A stretch of DNA of 64,000 bases from Nocardia vaccinii NBRC 15922 (GTDB taxonomy: Bacteria; Actinomycetota; Actinomycetes; Mycobacteriales; Mycobacteriaceae): NCBI RefSeq assembly GCF_001613305.1, contig NZ_BDCC01000072.1, forward strand, positions 1 through 64,000, in the 5' to 3' direction. The position numbers and the translations under genes were made by a program. The notes beneath the pieces are model-generated. The model searched no databases. It had not been told where the DNA came from and worked only from the letters and a program-made list of their open reading frames with translations. The first letter of the stretch is position 1, and each line of letters opens with the position of its first letter. Positions 43,285 to 53,600 of this stretch are shown piece by piece.

Positions 43285-43944
43285 ATGGCGGGTAAGAGCA
43301 TCGACCTGGACCGGGCACTCGAACTCACCGGGACCGGCGATCTGTGGTTGTTCCGGGGACGTTCGGCGGCGGACCGGGCGATTCGGATGACCACGAACAG
43401 TCCGGTGAATCACGTCGGCATGGTGATCGCGGCGGACGATCTACCGGTGCTGATCTGGCATGCCGAACTCGGTAGATCGTTGCCGGACATGTGGTCCGGC
43501 CACCATCAGCGCGGCGCGCAGTTGCACGATCTGCGAGATGCGGTGCTGGTCTGGGCGAATCGGTACGGTCAGCGCGCCTGGCTGCGTCAGCTGGACCGCC
43601 CGGTGACGCGCGAGATGGAGGATGCCGCATTGCGCACGGTGGCCCGCCTGGACGGGCTGCCGTTCCCGTCGACCTCCACACTGGCCGCGCGCTGGTTCGG
43701 CGGCCGGTTGGCCAGGGTCCGGGGGAGAAGGCGTGTGGCGCAGAGCGATTCGGTGCCGGGACAGGATCTGAGCAGCGCCTACTGTGCCGAGATCGTCGCT
43801 CTGACCTATCAGTCCATGGGCCTGCTGCCCGAGCGCCGCGCGAATTGGTATGACCCGGGCCGGTTCTGGAGTGGCGATACGCTGCGGCTCGAGCAGGGGT
43901 ATCACCTCGGCGGCGAAATCCCGATCGACGTTCCGGAGAGCTGA
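43285..43944 (+). CDS. Permuted NlpC/P60 (YiiX/papain-like) family protein
   Basis: 219 residues, ATG at 43285. The His motif comes first (NSPVNHVGMVI, about residue 43) and the Cys later (SSAYCAEIVALTYQSMG, about residue 175), the permuted order of the YiiX/YaeF-like papain fold. GDLWLFRGRSAADRAIRM precedes it as in relatives. No signal peptide. Such proteins are thiol hydrolases or acyltransferases. Overlaps the next gene by 1 base, so in an operon of three with the nucleotidyltransferase and phosphodiesterase. Confidence 0.8.
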   Translation: MAGKSIDLDRALELTGTGDLWLFRGRSAADRAIRMTTNSPVNHVGMVIAADDLPVLIWHAELGRSLPDMWSGHHQRGAQLHDLRDAVLVWANRYGQRAWLRQLDRPVTREMEDAALRTVARLDGLPFPSTSTLAARWFGGRLARVRGRRRVAQSDSVPGQDLSSAYCAEIVALTYQSMGLLPERRANWYDPGRFWSGDTLRLEQGYHLGGEIPIDVPES

Positions 43945-44774
43945 TGAGCGGTGTTCTCGCCGATCCGGAGTCCGTGCCCGCCGAGGTGCGTTCGTATCTC
44001 GCCGAACTCGTGCGGCGAACGGCCGAGGTGTGCGGACCACATCTGGTGAGCGTGTTCGCCGTGGGGTCGATCGCCCTGGGAGACTACCGGCACGGCCGTA
44101 GCGATGTCGATGTCACCGTCGTGGCGGATCCGTCGTTGCCGGAACCGGCGGTGCGGGATCTGGCGGCTGCGCTCACGGATTCGACCTGCCCGGCCGCGGG
44201 CCTGGAACTGGTCCTGTACGACGCCGATTTCGCCGCTCGGCCTTCCGCCGCGGCGGGATTCCGGTTGAATCTGAACACCGGGCCGCTGCTGCGCTATCAG
44301 GCGGCCTACGAGGCATCGGGGTCACCGGCGTTCTGGTTCGTCATCGATCGGGCGATCGGATATCAGTCCGGGCGGCTGCTGTTCGGCAGGCCGGTGCGAG
44401 AGGTGCTCGCCGCGCCGTCGCGCGAGGATCAGCTGGCCGCGGTGCTGGAGTCGGTCCGCGACCACTCGCGGGGCGAGGGGCATCTGGCCGACAACCGGGT
44501 TCTGAACGGCTGCCGGGCAGTCGTGTTCTGCCGGACCGGTCGATGGGTCGCGAAATATGATGCCGGACAGGAGTTCGCCAACGCCGAGCCTAGCTTCCGG
44601 CCGCTCGTCGACCGCGCGTTGCGCAGTTTCGAGCGCCCTCGCTCGGAGGCATTCGACCTGCCCCCGGACGAGGTGCGCGCTTTTCTGGACCGGGTCCGCG
44701 CAATCGTCGAACGAACGGCCCGCCCGGCAGGCGGACGCGGGACCGTCACCACGCACGACGGCGACCCGGCATGA
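43944..44774 (+). CDS. Nucleotidyltransferase with DUF4111-like domain
   Basis: 276 residues, ATG sharing a base with the previous stop (TGATG). Pol-beta-type core: VFAVGSIALGDYRHGRSDVDVTVVAD (metal Asp pair, shown in part), ELVLYDADF. The C-terminal helical part (LAAVLESVRDHSRGEGHLAD, LNGCRAVVFCRTGRWVAKYD) matches aminoglycoside adenylyltransferase (AadA/ANT(9)-like) C-domains. It may adenylylate a small molecule; resistance is possible but not shown. Overlaps the phosphodiesterase start by 4 bases. Confidence 0.82.
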   Translation: MSGVLADPESVPAEVRSYLAELVRRTAEVCGPHLVSVFAVGSIALGDYRHGRSDVDVTVVADPSLPEPAVRDLAAALTDSTCPAAGLELVLYDADFAARPSAAAGFRLNLNTGPLLRYQAAYEASGSPAFWFVIDRAIGYQSGRLLFGRPVREVLAAPSREDQLAAVLESVRDHSRGEGHLADNRVLNGCRAVVFCRTGRWVAKYDAGQEFANAEPSFRPLVDRALRSFERPRSEAFDLPPDEVRAFLDRVRAIVERTARPAGGRGTVTTHDGDPA

Positions 44775-46006
44775 CCGCGCATCGGTATCCGGCTGCGGGA
44801 CAGGCGGATACGAGCGTCGGCCGGGGCGATCGGGCAGCATGGACGTCGATGCCGTACACCCTCGCCGATATTCTGCCGTCCGTCGCAGCGTCTTTCGGGC
44901 TGGCCGCCGCCCCGTTGGAGCTGGTCCCGCATCGCGATGTCGTGGTGCTGCTGATCGATGGTCTGGGGGCCGAATTGCTTGCGCGGCACCGCGATGTGGC
45001 GCCCACGCTCGCCGATCACGTCGCCGCGACCCTGACCGCCGGATTTCCCGCGACGACCTCGACCAGCCTCACCAGCCTGGCGATCGGCGCGCCCTGCGCC
45101 ACCCACGGCGTCATCGGCTACAGCTTCGCCGTGCCGGACACCGATGGTCCCCGCCTGCTCAATTCGCTGCGCTGGCGGCTCGATACCGCCACCGGAGACG
45201 ACGCGCTGCACACCCACCCGCCCGAGACCGTGCAACAGCGGCCCAGTCGGCTGCAGGAGCTCGCGGCGCACGGCGTCGAGGTGCACTACGTGGTTCCCGG
45301 GTACCAGCGCGATTCGGGTCTCACCAGGGCCGCCTTCCGCGCCGCCGGAACGGTGCACCCGGCCGCGACACTGGACGAGCTGCGGACCGGAATCTTCGCG
45401 GTCGCCGATCATTCCGGCGCCGAATCCCGGTTCGCCTACGCGTATTTCGCCGATCTCGACGCGACCGGACATCTGCACGGCCCCGAATCGGCGCAGTGGC
45501 TGGAGGTGCTGGGCCGTATCGACGCCCGCGTCGCCGAACTGCTGAGCGATCTCCCCCCGACGTGCTCGCTGCTGATCACCGGCGATCACGGAATGATTCT
45601 GGCGGACAACGTGATCGACTTGGACTCCCGCGAGCAACTGCACCGCGACGTGCGGCTGATCGGCGGCGAGGCGCGGGTGCGGCACATCTACCTGGACCGG
45701 CCCGCGGCGCTGGCCGACGTGCGGGACCGGTGGGCGGGTGAGTTGTCGACGCACGCACAGGTGGTCGGCCGGGAACAGGCGTTGGACGAGCACTGGTTCG
45801 GCCCGACTCCGCCCGACGACGTCATCACCGCGCGCATCGGCGATCTGATCGCCGTCGCGCAGGGCGGCGCCGTGCTGGTGCGTCCCGGATCCGAGCCGCT
45901 CGAGTCGACGCTACTGGGACATCACGGAGCCTGGACCGCCGATGAGCAGCTGGTGCCCCTCATCACCACAGCGGGCGCTGTGTCCGGGCGCACGACCACG
46001 AGCTGA
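44771..46006 (+). CDS. Alkaline-phosphatase-superfamily nucleotide pyrophosphatase/phosphodiesterase
   Basis: 411 residues, ATG overlapping the previous stop. LLIDGLGAELL (first metal Asp), FPATTSTSLTSLAIGAPCATH (nucleophile Thr, shown in 20), YFADLDATGHLHGP (metal Asp and His), LITGDHGM (Asp-His) and LLGHHGAWT (final His). All metal ligands are present, so a two-zinc phosphodiesterase is expected. Cytosolic. Its last 85 bases overlap the 3' end of the opposite-strand MFS gene. Confidence 0.9.
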   Translation: MTAHRYPAAGQADTSVGRGDRAAWTSMPYTLADILPSVAASFGLAAAPLELVPHRDVVVLLIDGLGAELLARHRDVAPTLADHVAATLTAGFPATTSTSLTSLAIGAPCATHGVIGYSFAVPDTDGPRLLNSLRWRLDTATGDDALHTHPPETVQQRPSRLQELAAHGVEVHYVVPGYQRDSGLTRAAFRAAGTVHPAATLDELRTGIFAVADHSGAESRFAYAYFADLDATGHLHGPESAQWLEVLGRIDARVAELLSDLPPTCSLLITGDHGMILADNVIDLDSREQLHRDVRLIGGEARVRHIYLDRPAALADVRDRWAGELSTHAQVVGREQALDEHWFGPTPPDDVITARIGDLIAVAQGGAVLVRPGSEPLESTLLGHHGAWTADEQLVPLITTAGAVSGRTTTS

Positions 46007-47337
46007 CGGGGGACGAACGCGACGCCGCGCCGCGAGACCTGGAGGCGCAAACCGCTGCGGCGGGACAGGATTCGCGCGACGACGAGTGCGGCGAGCGCGG
46101 AGACCGCACCGCAGGCGAACAGGCCCATCCGGGGTCCGTACCGTTCGGTGACCCAGCCGACGATCGGTCCGCCGATCGGGCTGCCGCCGGTGAACACCAT
46201 CATGTACAGCGACATCACCCGCCCGCGCATCGACGCCTCGGTGGCCAGTTGCACCATCGAATTGCTCGAGGTGTTGAACGTCATCCCGATCAGGCCGACG
46301 ATCGTCAGGCCCGCGGCGAACACCCAGTACTCCGGTGCGAACGCGGTGACCGCCTCGAGCATGCCGAAGGCGACCGCGGTGAGCACGATCATCCGCAGTC
46401 GCGTCTTGGTACGCCGGGACGCCAGCAGCGCGCCGACCAGGGAACCGGCCGCGAGAGCCGTGTTGAGCAGTCCGTATCGCCCGGCATCGATGTGGAAGAT
46501 GTTGTACGCGAACCCGGACAGCACGGTGGGGAAGTTGAATCCGAACGTCCCGATGAAGCCCACCAGCACGATCGGCCAGATCAGTTCCGGCCGCGCCCGC
46601 ACATAGCGCAGGCCCTCGAGCAGTTGGCCTTTCTCTCGCGGCACCCGCGGCATGACGTGCAGTTCGGCGGGTCGCATGAGCAACAGCCCGCCGATCACGG
46701 CCGCGAAGGACAGGGCGTTGATCGCGAAGGCCCAGCCCGAGCCGACCGCGGCGATGACCGCACCGGCCACCGCGGGCCCGATCAGCCGGGCGGTCTGGAA
46801 GTTGGCGGCGTTGAGGCTGACCGCGTTGCGCAGCTGCCCGCGCGAAACCATCTCCGAGACGAAGGTCTGCCGGGTCGGATTGTCCACCACCGTGACCATG
46901 CCCAGCAGCAGGGCCAGCAGATATACGTGCCACACGTGCACCGCGCCGGTCAGGGTGAGGATCGCGAGGATTGCGGCGAGCAGGCCCATCACGGCCTGGG
47001 TGAGGATGAGCAGCCGGCGTTTGCGGAAGCGGTCCGCGATGACCCCGCCGTAGAGGCCGAACAGCAGCATCGGCAGGAACTGCATCGCGGTGGTGATGCC
47101 GACGTCGAAAGCGCTTCCAGTGAGGCTGAGCACCAGCCAGTCCTGAGCGATGCGCTGCATCCAGGTGCCGGTATTGGAGACCACCTGTCCGAGGAAGAAG
47201 TAGCGGTAGTTGCGGACTCGGAGCGAGGTGAACATGCCCACCCGGGAGCGGGAGGGCGGCACGAGCTCGGTGTGGGCCGGATCAGGGGTGCGGGTGTTGT
47301 CGGTGAGGTCCTTCTCGTCGGGGTCGCTCGATGTCAC
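45922..47337 (-). CDS. MFS exporter (DHA3/EntS-like)
   Basis: About 471 residues from the GTG at 47337, which has GGAGAGGC upstream. Twelve helices; RVRNYRYFFLGQVVSNTGTW, MQRIAQDWLVLSLTGSAF, YGGVIADRFRKRRLL and NPTRQTFVSEMV are typical of the drug:H+ antiporter-3 family. It follows the MarR gene by 55 bases, so an efflux pump under MarR control is likely. The last 30 residues (RPDTAPAVVMRGTSC...) overlap the phosphodiesterase gene and look like an added tail. Confidence 0.9.
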   Translation of the reverse strand: MTSSDPDEKDLTDNTRTPDPAHTELVPPSRSRVGMFTSLRVRNYRYFFLGQVVSNTGTWMQRIAQDWLVLSLTGSAFDVGITTAMQFLPMLLFGLYGGVIADRFRKRRLLILTQAVMGLLAAILAILTLTGAVHVWHVYLLALLLGMVTVVDNPTRQTFVSEMVSRGQLRNAVSLNAANFQTARLIGPAVAGAVIAAVGSGWAFAINALSFAAVIGGLLLMRPAELHVMPRVPREKGQLLEGLRYVRARPELIWPIVLVGFIGTFGFNFPTVLSGFAYNIFHIDAGRYGLLNTALAAGSLVGALLASRRTKTRLRMIVLTAVAFGMLEAVTAFAPEYWVFAAGLTIVGLIGMTFNTSSNSMVQLATEASMRGRVMSLYMMVFTGGSPIGGPIVGWVTERYGPRMGLFACGAVSALAALVVARILSRRSGLRLQVSRRGVAFVPRQLVVVRPDTAPAVVMRGTSCSSAVQAP

Positions 47338-47392
47338 GTACTGCCTCTCCGGGGCGCGATGCGCTCGCTCGCGGTGCCGGAAGTTCGGGCAG

Positions 47393-47830
47393 TCACAGCT
47401 GCGCGAGACGTTCCAGCACCGGAGCGGCCGAACGCACCAGCGCCCACTCCTCATCCGTGAGCTCGCCGACCAGGTCCGCCAGCCAGGCGTCCCGCAGTCG
47501 GCGGCTCTGCTCCAAGATCTCCGCCGCGGGTTCGGTGGCGATGACGAGCACCTGCCGCCGGTCCTGCGGATGTGGTTCGCGCCGGACCAGCCCCTTGTCC
47601 TCCAGCAGCGCGATGATCCTGGTCATCGACGGCGGCTGGACGTGCTCTTGGCGGGCCAGCTCGCCCGGGGTAGCCGGGCCGGTGCGGGAAAGCGTTGCGA
47701 GTACCTGCATCTCGGTCGAGCTCAGGGAGTGTTCGACCCGTTGATGACGCAGGCGGCGAGCGAGCCGCATGACCGACGCTCGAAGCGTGGTCACCGTGGC
47801 GAGATCGCCCTCGGAAGTCCTTCCACCCAC
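47393..47830 (-). CDS. MarR-family regulator
   Basis: 145 residues. VEHSLSSTEMQVLATLSRTG, PATPGELARQEHVQPPSMTR, IIALLEDKGLVRREPHPQDR and RQVLV form the winged helix with its wing. First gene of a unit with the MFS exporter; the AT-rich stretch 47828-47870 between it and the divergent gene is the likely control region. Confidence 0.93.
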   Translation of the reverse strand: MGGRTSEGDLATVTTLRASVMRLARRLRHQRVEHSLSSTEMQVLATLSRTGPATPGELARQEHVQPPSMTRIIALLEDKGLVRREPHPQDRRQVLVIATEPAAEILEQSRRLRDAWLADLVGELTDEEWALVRSAAPVLERLAQL

Positions 47831-47953
47831 AGTTATTAGTTTACCTCATTAGGGTGTCTAAGTTGATTCCGGTGGCGGGTGACGATGGTCTCGGACCGAA
47901 TCGGGGCACGGTCAGTGCGCGGCGTGATTCGGCGATACGGGAATATGGGACGC

Positions 47954-48739
47954 ATGAGTGATATGCCCGCCCTGTTCACCGTTGACGATGACGGGCGCTA
48001 CGTCCCGCAGAAATGGGCGTACGGCCGCTGGGGAGCGGACATGCTCAACGGCCCGGCGATCTGTGCCGCGGCGGCGCGGTCGCTCGAGCGAGCACACGGT
48101 CTGGACGGTTTCATCCCGGCCCGATTCACCATCGATCTGTTCAAGGCGGCCAAGGGGCAGCCGCTCGAGGTGCGGACCGAGGTGGTGCGCGCGGGCCGCC
48201 GGGTCCACGTCGCCGCGGCCACGGTGTTGCAGGGCGAAGTCGAGGTCGCGGAGGCACGGCTGGTGCAGTTGCGCGCCGCCGACGCGCCTCCCGGGAAGGA
48301 GTGGCATCCGGACCATTCGTTCGATCCGCCGGCCGATGCGGGCCTGGACTGGTGGCATCGCAGTGACCACGACTGGTCGACGAGCATGGCGGACCATCAG
48401 AACGCCGGGCGCAAGAGGCTGTGGATCGTGCCGTTGAACGCGGTCGAGGGCGAGGCGCGCAGTCCGTTCGTACAGGCGGTGACCGCCGCGGAGTCCACCA
48501 GCCTGGCGACCAACTGGGGTTCCCAGGGCGTCGGGTACATCAACGCGGATCTGACGGTCGGGCTCGATCGGCTCCCGGTGGGAGATCGGATCGGCCTGCG
48601 CGCCGAGACGCATCTGACGGCCAATGGCCTGTCCGTCGGCACGGCCACGCTGTTCGATTCGACCGGGCCGATCGGCACCGGGATGGTGACCGCGGTGTCG
48701 AACGCGGCGGCGCAGATCGACTTCTCGGGAGACAAATAG
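47954..48739 (+). CDS. Acyl-CoA thioesterase-like hotdog protein
   Basis: About 261 residues from the ATG at 47954 (47945 is equally possible). Double hotdog layout of TesB-like/4HBT_3 proteins: RWGADMLNGPAICAAAARSL, FIPARFTIDLFKAAKGQPLE, VRTEVVRAGRRVHVAAATVL, then the second half with YINADLTVGLDRLPVGDRIG and ANGLSVGTATLFDSTGPIG. Substrate unknown. Divergent from MarR; convergent on the AMP ligase. Confidence 0.8.
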   Translation: MSDMPALFTVDDDGRYVPQKWAYGRWGADMLNGPAICAAAARSLERAHGLDGFIPARFTIDLFKAAKGQPLEVRTEVVRAGRRVHVAAATVLQGEVEVAEARLVQLRAADAPPGKEWHPDHSFDPPADAGLDWWHRSDHDWSTSMADHQNAGRKRLWIVPLNAVEGEARSPFVQAVTAAESTSLATNWGSQGVGYINADLTVGLDRLPVGDRIGLRAETHLTANGLSVGTATLFDSTGPIGTGMVTAVSNAAAQIDFSGDK

Positions 48740-48756
48740 GAGCAGTTTCCGGTGCT

Positions 48757-50388
48757 CTACCCGAGGCGCAGCATCCGGGAGGCGGCGTCCCGGGCGGCCC
48801 GGCGGTCGGTTTTGCCGCCCGGCCCCAGCTCGAGCTGATCGACCGGGACGACGTACTCGGGTAGGTACTCCGCGCCGACGCCCTCGGCGCGGAGCCAGCT
48901 CGCCAGCGTTTCGGTGGTGAGGTCGGCGCCGTTGCCGAGAACGACTACCGCGCAGACGCGTTCGCCGAAGATCGGGTCGGGCACGCCGACGACCGCGACA
49001 TCGGACACCGCCGGGTGCGCGCGCACCAGCTGTTCGATCTCCACGATCGAGACGTTCTTCCCGCCGCGGATGACGAAATCCGCTGTGCGGCCTACCACTC
49101 GGAGCCGGTCGGTGTCGTCGACCTCCACGATATCGCCGAGCAGCATCCAGCCGTCGTCGGTGAACAGCTCCGCATTCGCGGCCGGATCGTCCCAGTAGCC
49201 GGGCGAGACGAGCGGCCCGCGCACCGCCGGTCGGCCGCGGCGTGGGCTGCCGGTGGCATCCGTTCCGGTGTCGTTCAGGATTCGCACGTCCATCGAGCGC
49301 AGGATGTGACCGCAGGTGCGCAGGCGGGTGTCGACATCGTCGTTCAGTGTGGTTCGGCTGACCGCGCCGGACTCGTTGGATCCGTAGAATTGCAGCACCC
49401 TCGCGCCCGTGCGCTGTTCGAAGGCGAGCGCGTCGTGATAGGGGACCGGCTCGCCGCCGGTATAGAGGACTCGCAGACTGGACAGGTCGTGCTCACCCGC
49501 GGCCTCGGAGCGCAGCAGCATCTTGAATTGCGTGCTGACGCAACATAATACGGTGGCTTGTTCGCGTTCGATCAGCATCGCGGTCTCGGCCGCGTCGAAC
49601 CGGGCGGTGAGCACGACCGGGAGGCCGAGCAGTGCGGGCAGGAAGTGGGCCGACCACAGTCCGAATCCGTACGGAGCCGGGACGACCGAGCAGATCACGT
49701 CTTCGGGGCCGATCCGCCCGCCCGACATGGCTTCCCGGGCGAACGCCACCCAGCGGCGTTCGGTGTGGGTGACCACCTTCGGTAGTCCGGTCGTGCCGGA
49801 TGTGGAGTTGAGGATCGTGACGTCCGAGGTGGTGAAAGGTTCGGCGGGTTGGTGCGGAGCCTCGTTGCCGGCGAGCCGGTATCGGGTGATGCCGGCCGAC
49901 TCCTCCTCGAGCACCACGACATTCGTCGGCGCGATCTCGTATTCCCGTAGTTCGGCGAGTAATTCACGCCACGAACGTCCGCGAATCGAATCGACGGTGA
50001 CCAGTGTCGAGGCTCCCGCCCGGCCCATGACGTGCGCGATCTCGCGCACTCCGGAGCGGATCGCGATCGCCGCCGCGATCCGGTTCGCCCGGTATGCCCC
50101 GCACAGTGCGGCATGGATGACGCCGGTGTCGGGCAGCAGCACGGCCACGCGCGAGTTCGGCACACCGGTCTCCCGGAGTCGCGCGGCGATGCCCTCGGCG
50201 AACCGGTCGTATTCGCGCCACGACATCGATCGTTCCGCGGTCACGAATGCGGCGGCGTCCGGGATCTGGCGTGCCCACGCGTGTACGAGTTCGCTGACGG
50301 ACAGATCCGCGTACAGCTCGGGTGTGCGCGCGAACCCGCCCGGACGGAGCGAATCCGCCCGTACTTCGCCGTCGGTCATCACGATCAC
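48757..50388 (-). CDS. AMP-dependent acyl-CoA synthetase/ligase
   Basis: 543 residues. A3 motif ILNSTSGTTGLPKVV, A5 FYGSNES, A7 WMLLGDIVEVD, A8 RTADFVIRGGKNVS, and the A10 lysine in LGPGGKTDRRAARD. The domain order resembles benzoate/4-coumarate- or siderophore-type aryl-CoA/AMP ligases. It forms an acyl-adenylate from an unknown acid. The 290 bases upstream of 50388 hold no other gene. Confidence 0.88.
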   Translation of the reverse strand: MIVMTDGEVRADSLRPGGFARTPELYADLSVSELVHAWARQIPDAAAFVTAERSMSWREYDRFAEGIAARLRETGVPNSRVAVLLPDTGVIHAALCGAYRANRIAAAIAIRSGVREIAHVMGRAGASTLVTVDSIRGRSWRELLAELREYEIAPTNVVVLEEESAGITRYRLAGNEAPHQPAEPFTTSDVTILNSTSGTTGLPKVVTHTERRWVAFAREAMSGGRIGPEDVICSVVPAPYGFGLWSAHFLPALLGLPVVLTARFDAAETAMLIEREQATVLCCVSTQFKMLLRSEAAGEHDLSSLRVLYTGGEPVPYHDALAFEQRTGARVLQFYGSNESGAVSRTTLNDDVDTRLRTCGHILRSMDVRILNDTGTDATGSPRRGRPAVRGPLVSPGYWDDPAANAELFTDDGWMLLGDIVEVDDTDRLRVVGRTADFVIRGGKNVSIVEIEQLVRAHPAVSDVAVVGVPDPIFGERVCAVVVLGNGADLTTETLASWLRAEGVGAEYLPEYVVPVDQLELGPGGKTDRRAARDAASRMLRLG

Positions 50389-50679
50389 CTCACTCCATCA
50401 GCGCCGCACCGCCCTCCTGGAGCATTCCGCCGGGGCCGCCGCGATCCGTTCGGATGCCGAACGATCACCGTCCAGCACGATACCGCTGACCTTGCCGGCC
50501 GCCCGAGGCGCACGTTGTCGCATCGGGGTTGTGTAGTCGCGGTCATCCTGTCGCTTGCGATATCAGGGCCCGCCGCGCGCCCTGCCGGACTCGGTGGTCG
50601 GGCAAGTAGCGGATGGTTCGCCGGAACAGCTCCTCGTCGGGTGACGTCGGGCGGCGGGTGTTCCGGCGCAGTCGTTCGC

Positions 50680-53600
50680 TCAGTCGGTGGCGTTCGGCGA
50701 TCGGTGGAAGCGAAGCGTGATCATCTGGAATGGTCTGAGCCGCAGGCGGACTCGGGTATCTTCGGCGGCTGCCGAGGTCTCGTCGACGACGGGCCGCTCG
50801 AGCAGGTCGCAGATCTGGAATCCCGGGGACTCGAAGCCGGGCGTCAGCAGGGCTGTGCTGCGGCCGCCGTGCGCTTCGTAGACCCTGAGCACGATATCGC
50901 CGCTCCGGTCGTCGGCGAGTTTCACCGCGCTGGTGACGACGGCGTCGTTATCGATGCTGAACAGCGGAGCCACGGGCTCGGCCACACCGCGACGCGGTGC
51001 GGTGAGATTGACGCGGTAGCCCTCGCGCACCGCATCGCCGATCGTCGCACCGGGAATCAGCCTGTGCGCGAAGCGATGTGGGCCCTTATCGGCGTCGGGA
51101 TCCGGGAAGCGGGGCGCGCGCAGCAGCGAGGCTCGTACGGTCGTGGTGGTCCCGGAATCGGGCCGGACCGTGCGAGTGACGTCGTGACCGTAGGTGCCGT
51201 CGTTGACCAGGGCGACGCCCCAGCCCGGTTCGGTGAGATGGACGAAACGGTGATTGCACGCCTCGAATCTCGCGTACTCCCAGCTGGTGTTGGTGTGGGT
51301 CGGCCGGAACATATGCCCGAACTGGGTCTCCGAGGCGTAGCGGTCGGCGTGAATGTCCAGTGGGAAAGCCAGTTTCAGGAATTTCTCGGTCTCGTGCCAT
51401 TCGACGTGGGTCTCGATGTGCAGGGCGCCGTCACGCAATGACAGGGTCTGCTCGACGGTGGAGGAACCGAACGAACGACCGATCCGCACCACCGTGCCCA
51501 CCCGCGAATCCGGCTGTACCGCAAGAAAATCCACGTCGGTCAGATCGGTGACGCGGTTGCGGTGGAACACATCGACATCCCAGGCGTCCCAGGCGTTGGG
51601 CAGGTCCGGGTGCAGTTGCAGCAGATTCGCGGCCGCGCCGGGCGGGATCGTCTCGCGCTGACCTGCGAGATCGTATGCCGAGATCACGAGCCCGCGCGCA
51701 TCCACCTCGACCCGGAGCAAGCCGTCGTTCAGGACGTATCCGCCCTCGGCGCGCTTGGTCACCGCGCACGGCGGGTGCTGCCGCACCGGGCCCGCCGCCC
51801 CCGCCGGTATCGAAAACCATTCGTGCGGAGTGGGATTGAAGAGATTCGGACCGGCCTCCCGGCCCCCGAGCGTCCACTGCGCCTGCTCGATGATCGCCGA
51901 CAGTTCCCGTGCCACCCGTGCGTGCGCGGCTTCGGTCTCGCGATGCACCCACGCGATGGACGATCCCGGCAGGATGTCGTGAAATTGGTGCAGCAGCAAC
52001 GTCTTCCAGATCCGCTCGAGCTCCTCGTACGGGTAGGCCGCACCGGCGCGGACCGCTGCCGTGGCGGCCCACAGTTCGGCCTCGCGCAACAGATGTTCAC
52101 TGCGCCGATTCCCCTGTTTGGTCCCGGCCTGACTGGTCAACGTGCCGCGGTGCAGCTCGAGATACAACTCGCCGACCCACACCGGGGGATCGGCGTATTC
52201 GGCCTCGGCGCGGTCGAAGAAGGCGGCGGGTTCGGTCCACACGACCTTCGGCGCACCCTCGAGATCGCGCATGCGAGCGGCCTTGGCGACCATCTCGCGC
52301 GTCGTCCCGCCGCCGCCGTCGCCCCAGCCGGTCGGTGCGAGTGATGTCGACGCGCGGCCCTTCTCCTTGAAATTCCTTGCGGCATGGGCGAGTTCGCGTC
52401 CCGTCATGGCACAGTTGTAGGTGTCGACCGGCGGGAAATGGGTGAAGATCCGGGTGCCGTCGATCCCCTCCCACGAAAAGGTGTGGTGCGGAAACTGATT
52501 GGTCCGGCTCCAGGAGATCTTCTGTGTGAGCAGCCGCGTACATCCGGCCGCGCGAATGATCTGCGGCAGCCCGGCCGCGAATCCGAACGTGTCCGGTAAC
52601 CACACCTCCCGGCTCTCGATGCCGAACTCGTCGAGGAAGAATCGCTTGCCGTACACGAACTGTCGCGCCATCGCTTCCGAGCCCGGCATATTCGTATCGG
52701 CCTCGACCCACATGCCGCCGGTCGGCACGAACCGCCCCTCCGCGACGGCCGCGCGCACCTTCTCGTAGACCTCGGGCCGGTGCCGGGCGAGCAGGTCGTA
52801 CTGCGCGGCCTGGGACATCGTGTAGATGAACTCGGGTTCGTCGGCCAGCAGCGCGGACATGTTCGCGGCGGTGCGGGCGATCTTGCGCACCGTCTCGCGC
52901 AGCGGCCACAGCCACGCGGTGTCGATATGCGCGTGCCCGACGGCGCAGACGGTGTGCGCCGAGGGCACGGCCGGGGCGGCGAGCGCCTGGGTCAGGCAGG
53001 TCCGGGCCGCGGCTGCCGTGGCGTTGACGTCTTGCAGATCGATTGCGTCCAATGCCCGTTCGATGGCCTGGACGATGTCGTAGCGCCGGGCAGGATTGTC
53101 GGGCATCTCGTGCATCAGCTCGCCGAGCACCTCGAGATCCTGGACCAGTTGCCAGACCTCCTCGTCGAAGACCACCAGATCCAGCCGCCCCAGCCGGTAC
53201 TGCGGCTCGTCGCCGGAGGTGGTCCGGTCGCCGAGTGGCGTCGGCCCCGGAAACGGGACGACCGGATTCGAGGCCGCCTCGACATGCAGCAGGACACGCT
53301 CCCCGCCGACCGCGGGCGCTGCCACGCGAACCCAGTTGTTCTGTGGGTGTAGCCCTTTCACCGGCGAACCGTCCGGCCGATAGACCAGCCCCTCGCACTG
53401 GAAGCCCGTCATGCCCGAGTCGAAGCCGAGATCGATGATCGCCTCGACGGTTCGCCCGGCCCATGCGCCGGGCACCGTCCCCTCGACGGTGAGCCAGCTG
53501 GTTCCCCACGGCGCGCCCCACCGAGCGCCGGACTCGACCGGCGTGCGGGGTGCGGCCAAACCCTCGGCGACCGGAACGGGTTCATCGGGTGCCACCCAGA

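Noticed and set aside
43944..44774. Calling the nucleotidyltransferase an aminoglycoside-resistance gene
   Set aside because: Domain order agrees but specificity cannot be read from sequence, and the operon partners do not suggest resistance.
46249..47460. A 403-codon plus-strand frame
   Set aside because: Antisense to the MFS exporter; the text is charged and repetitive with no family features.
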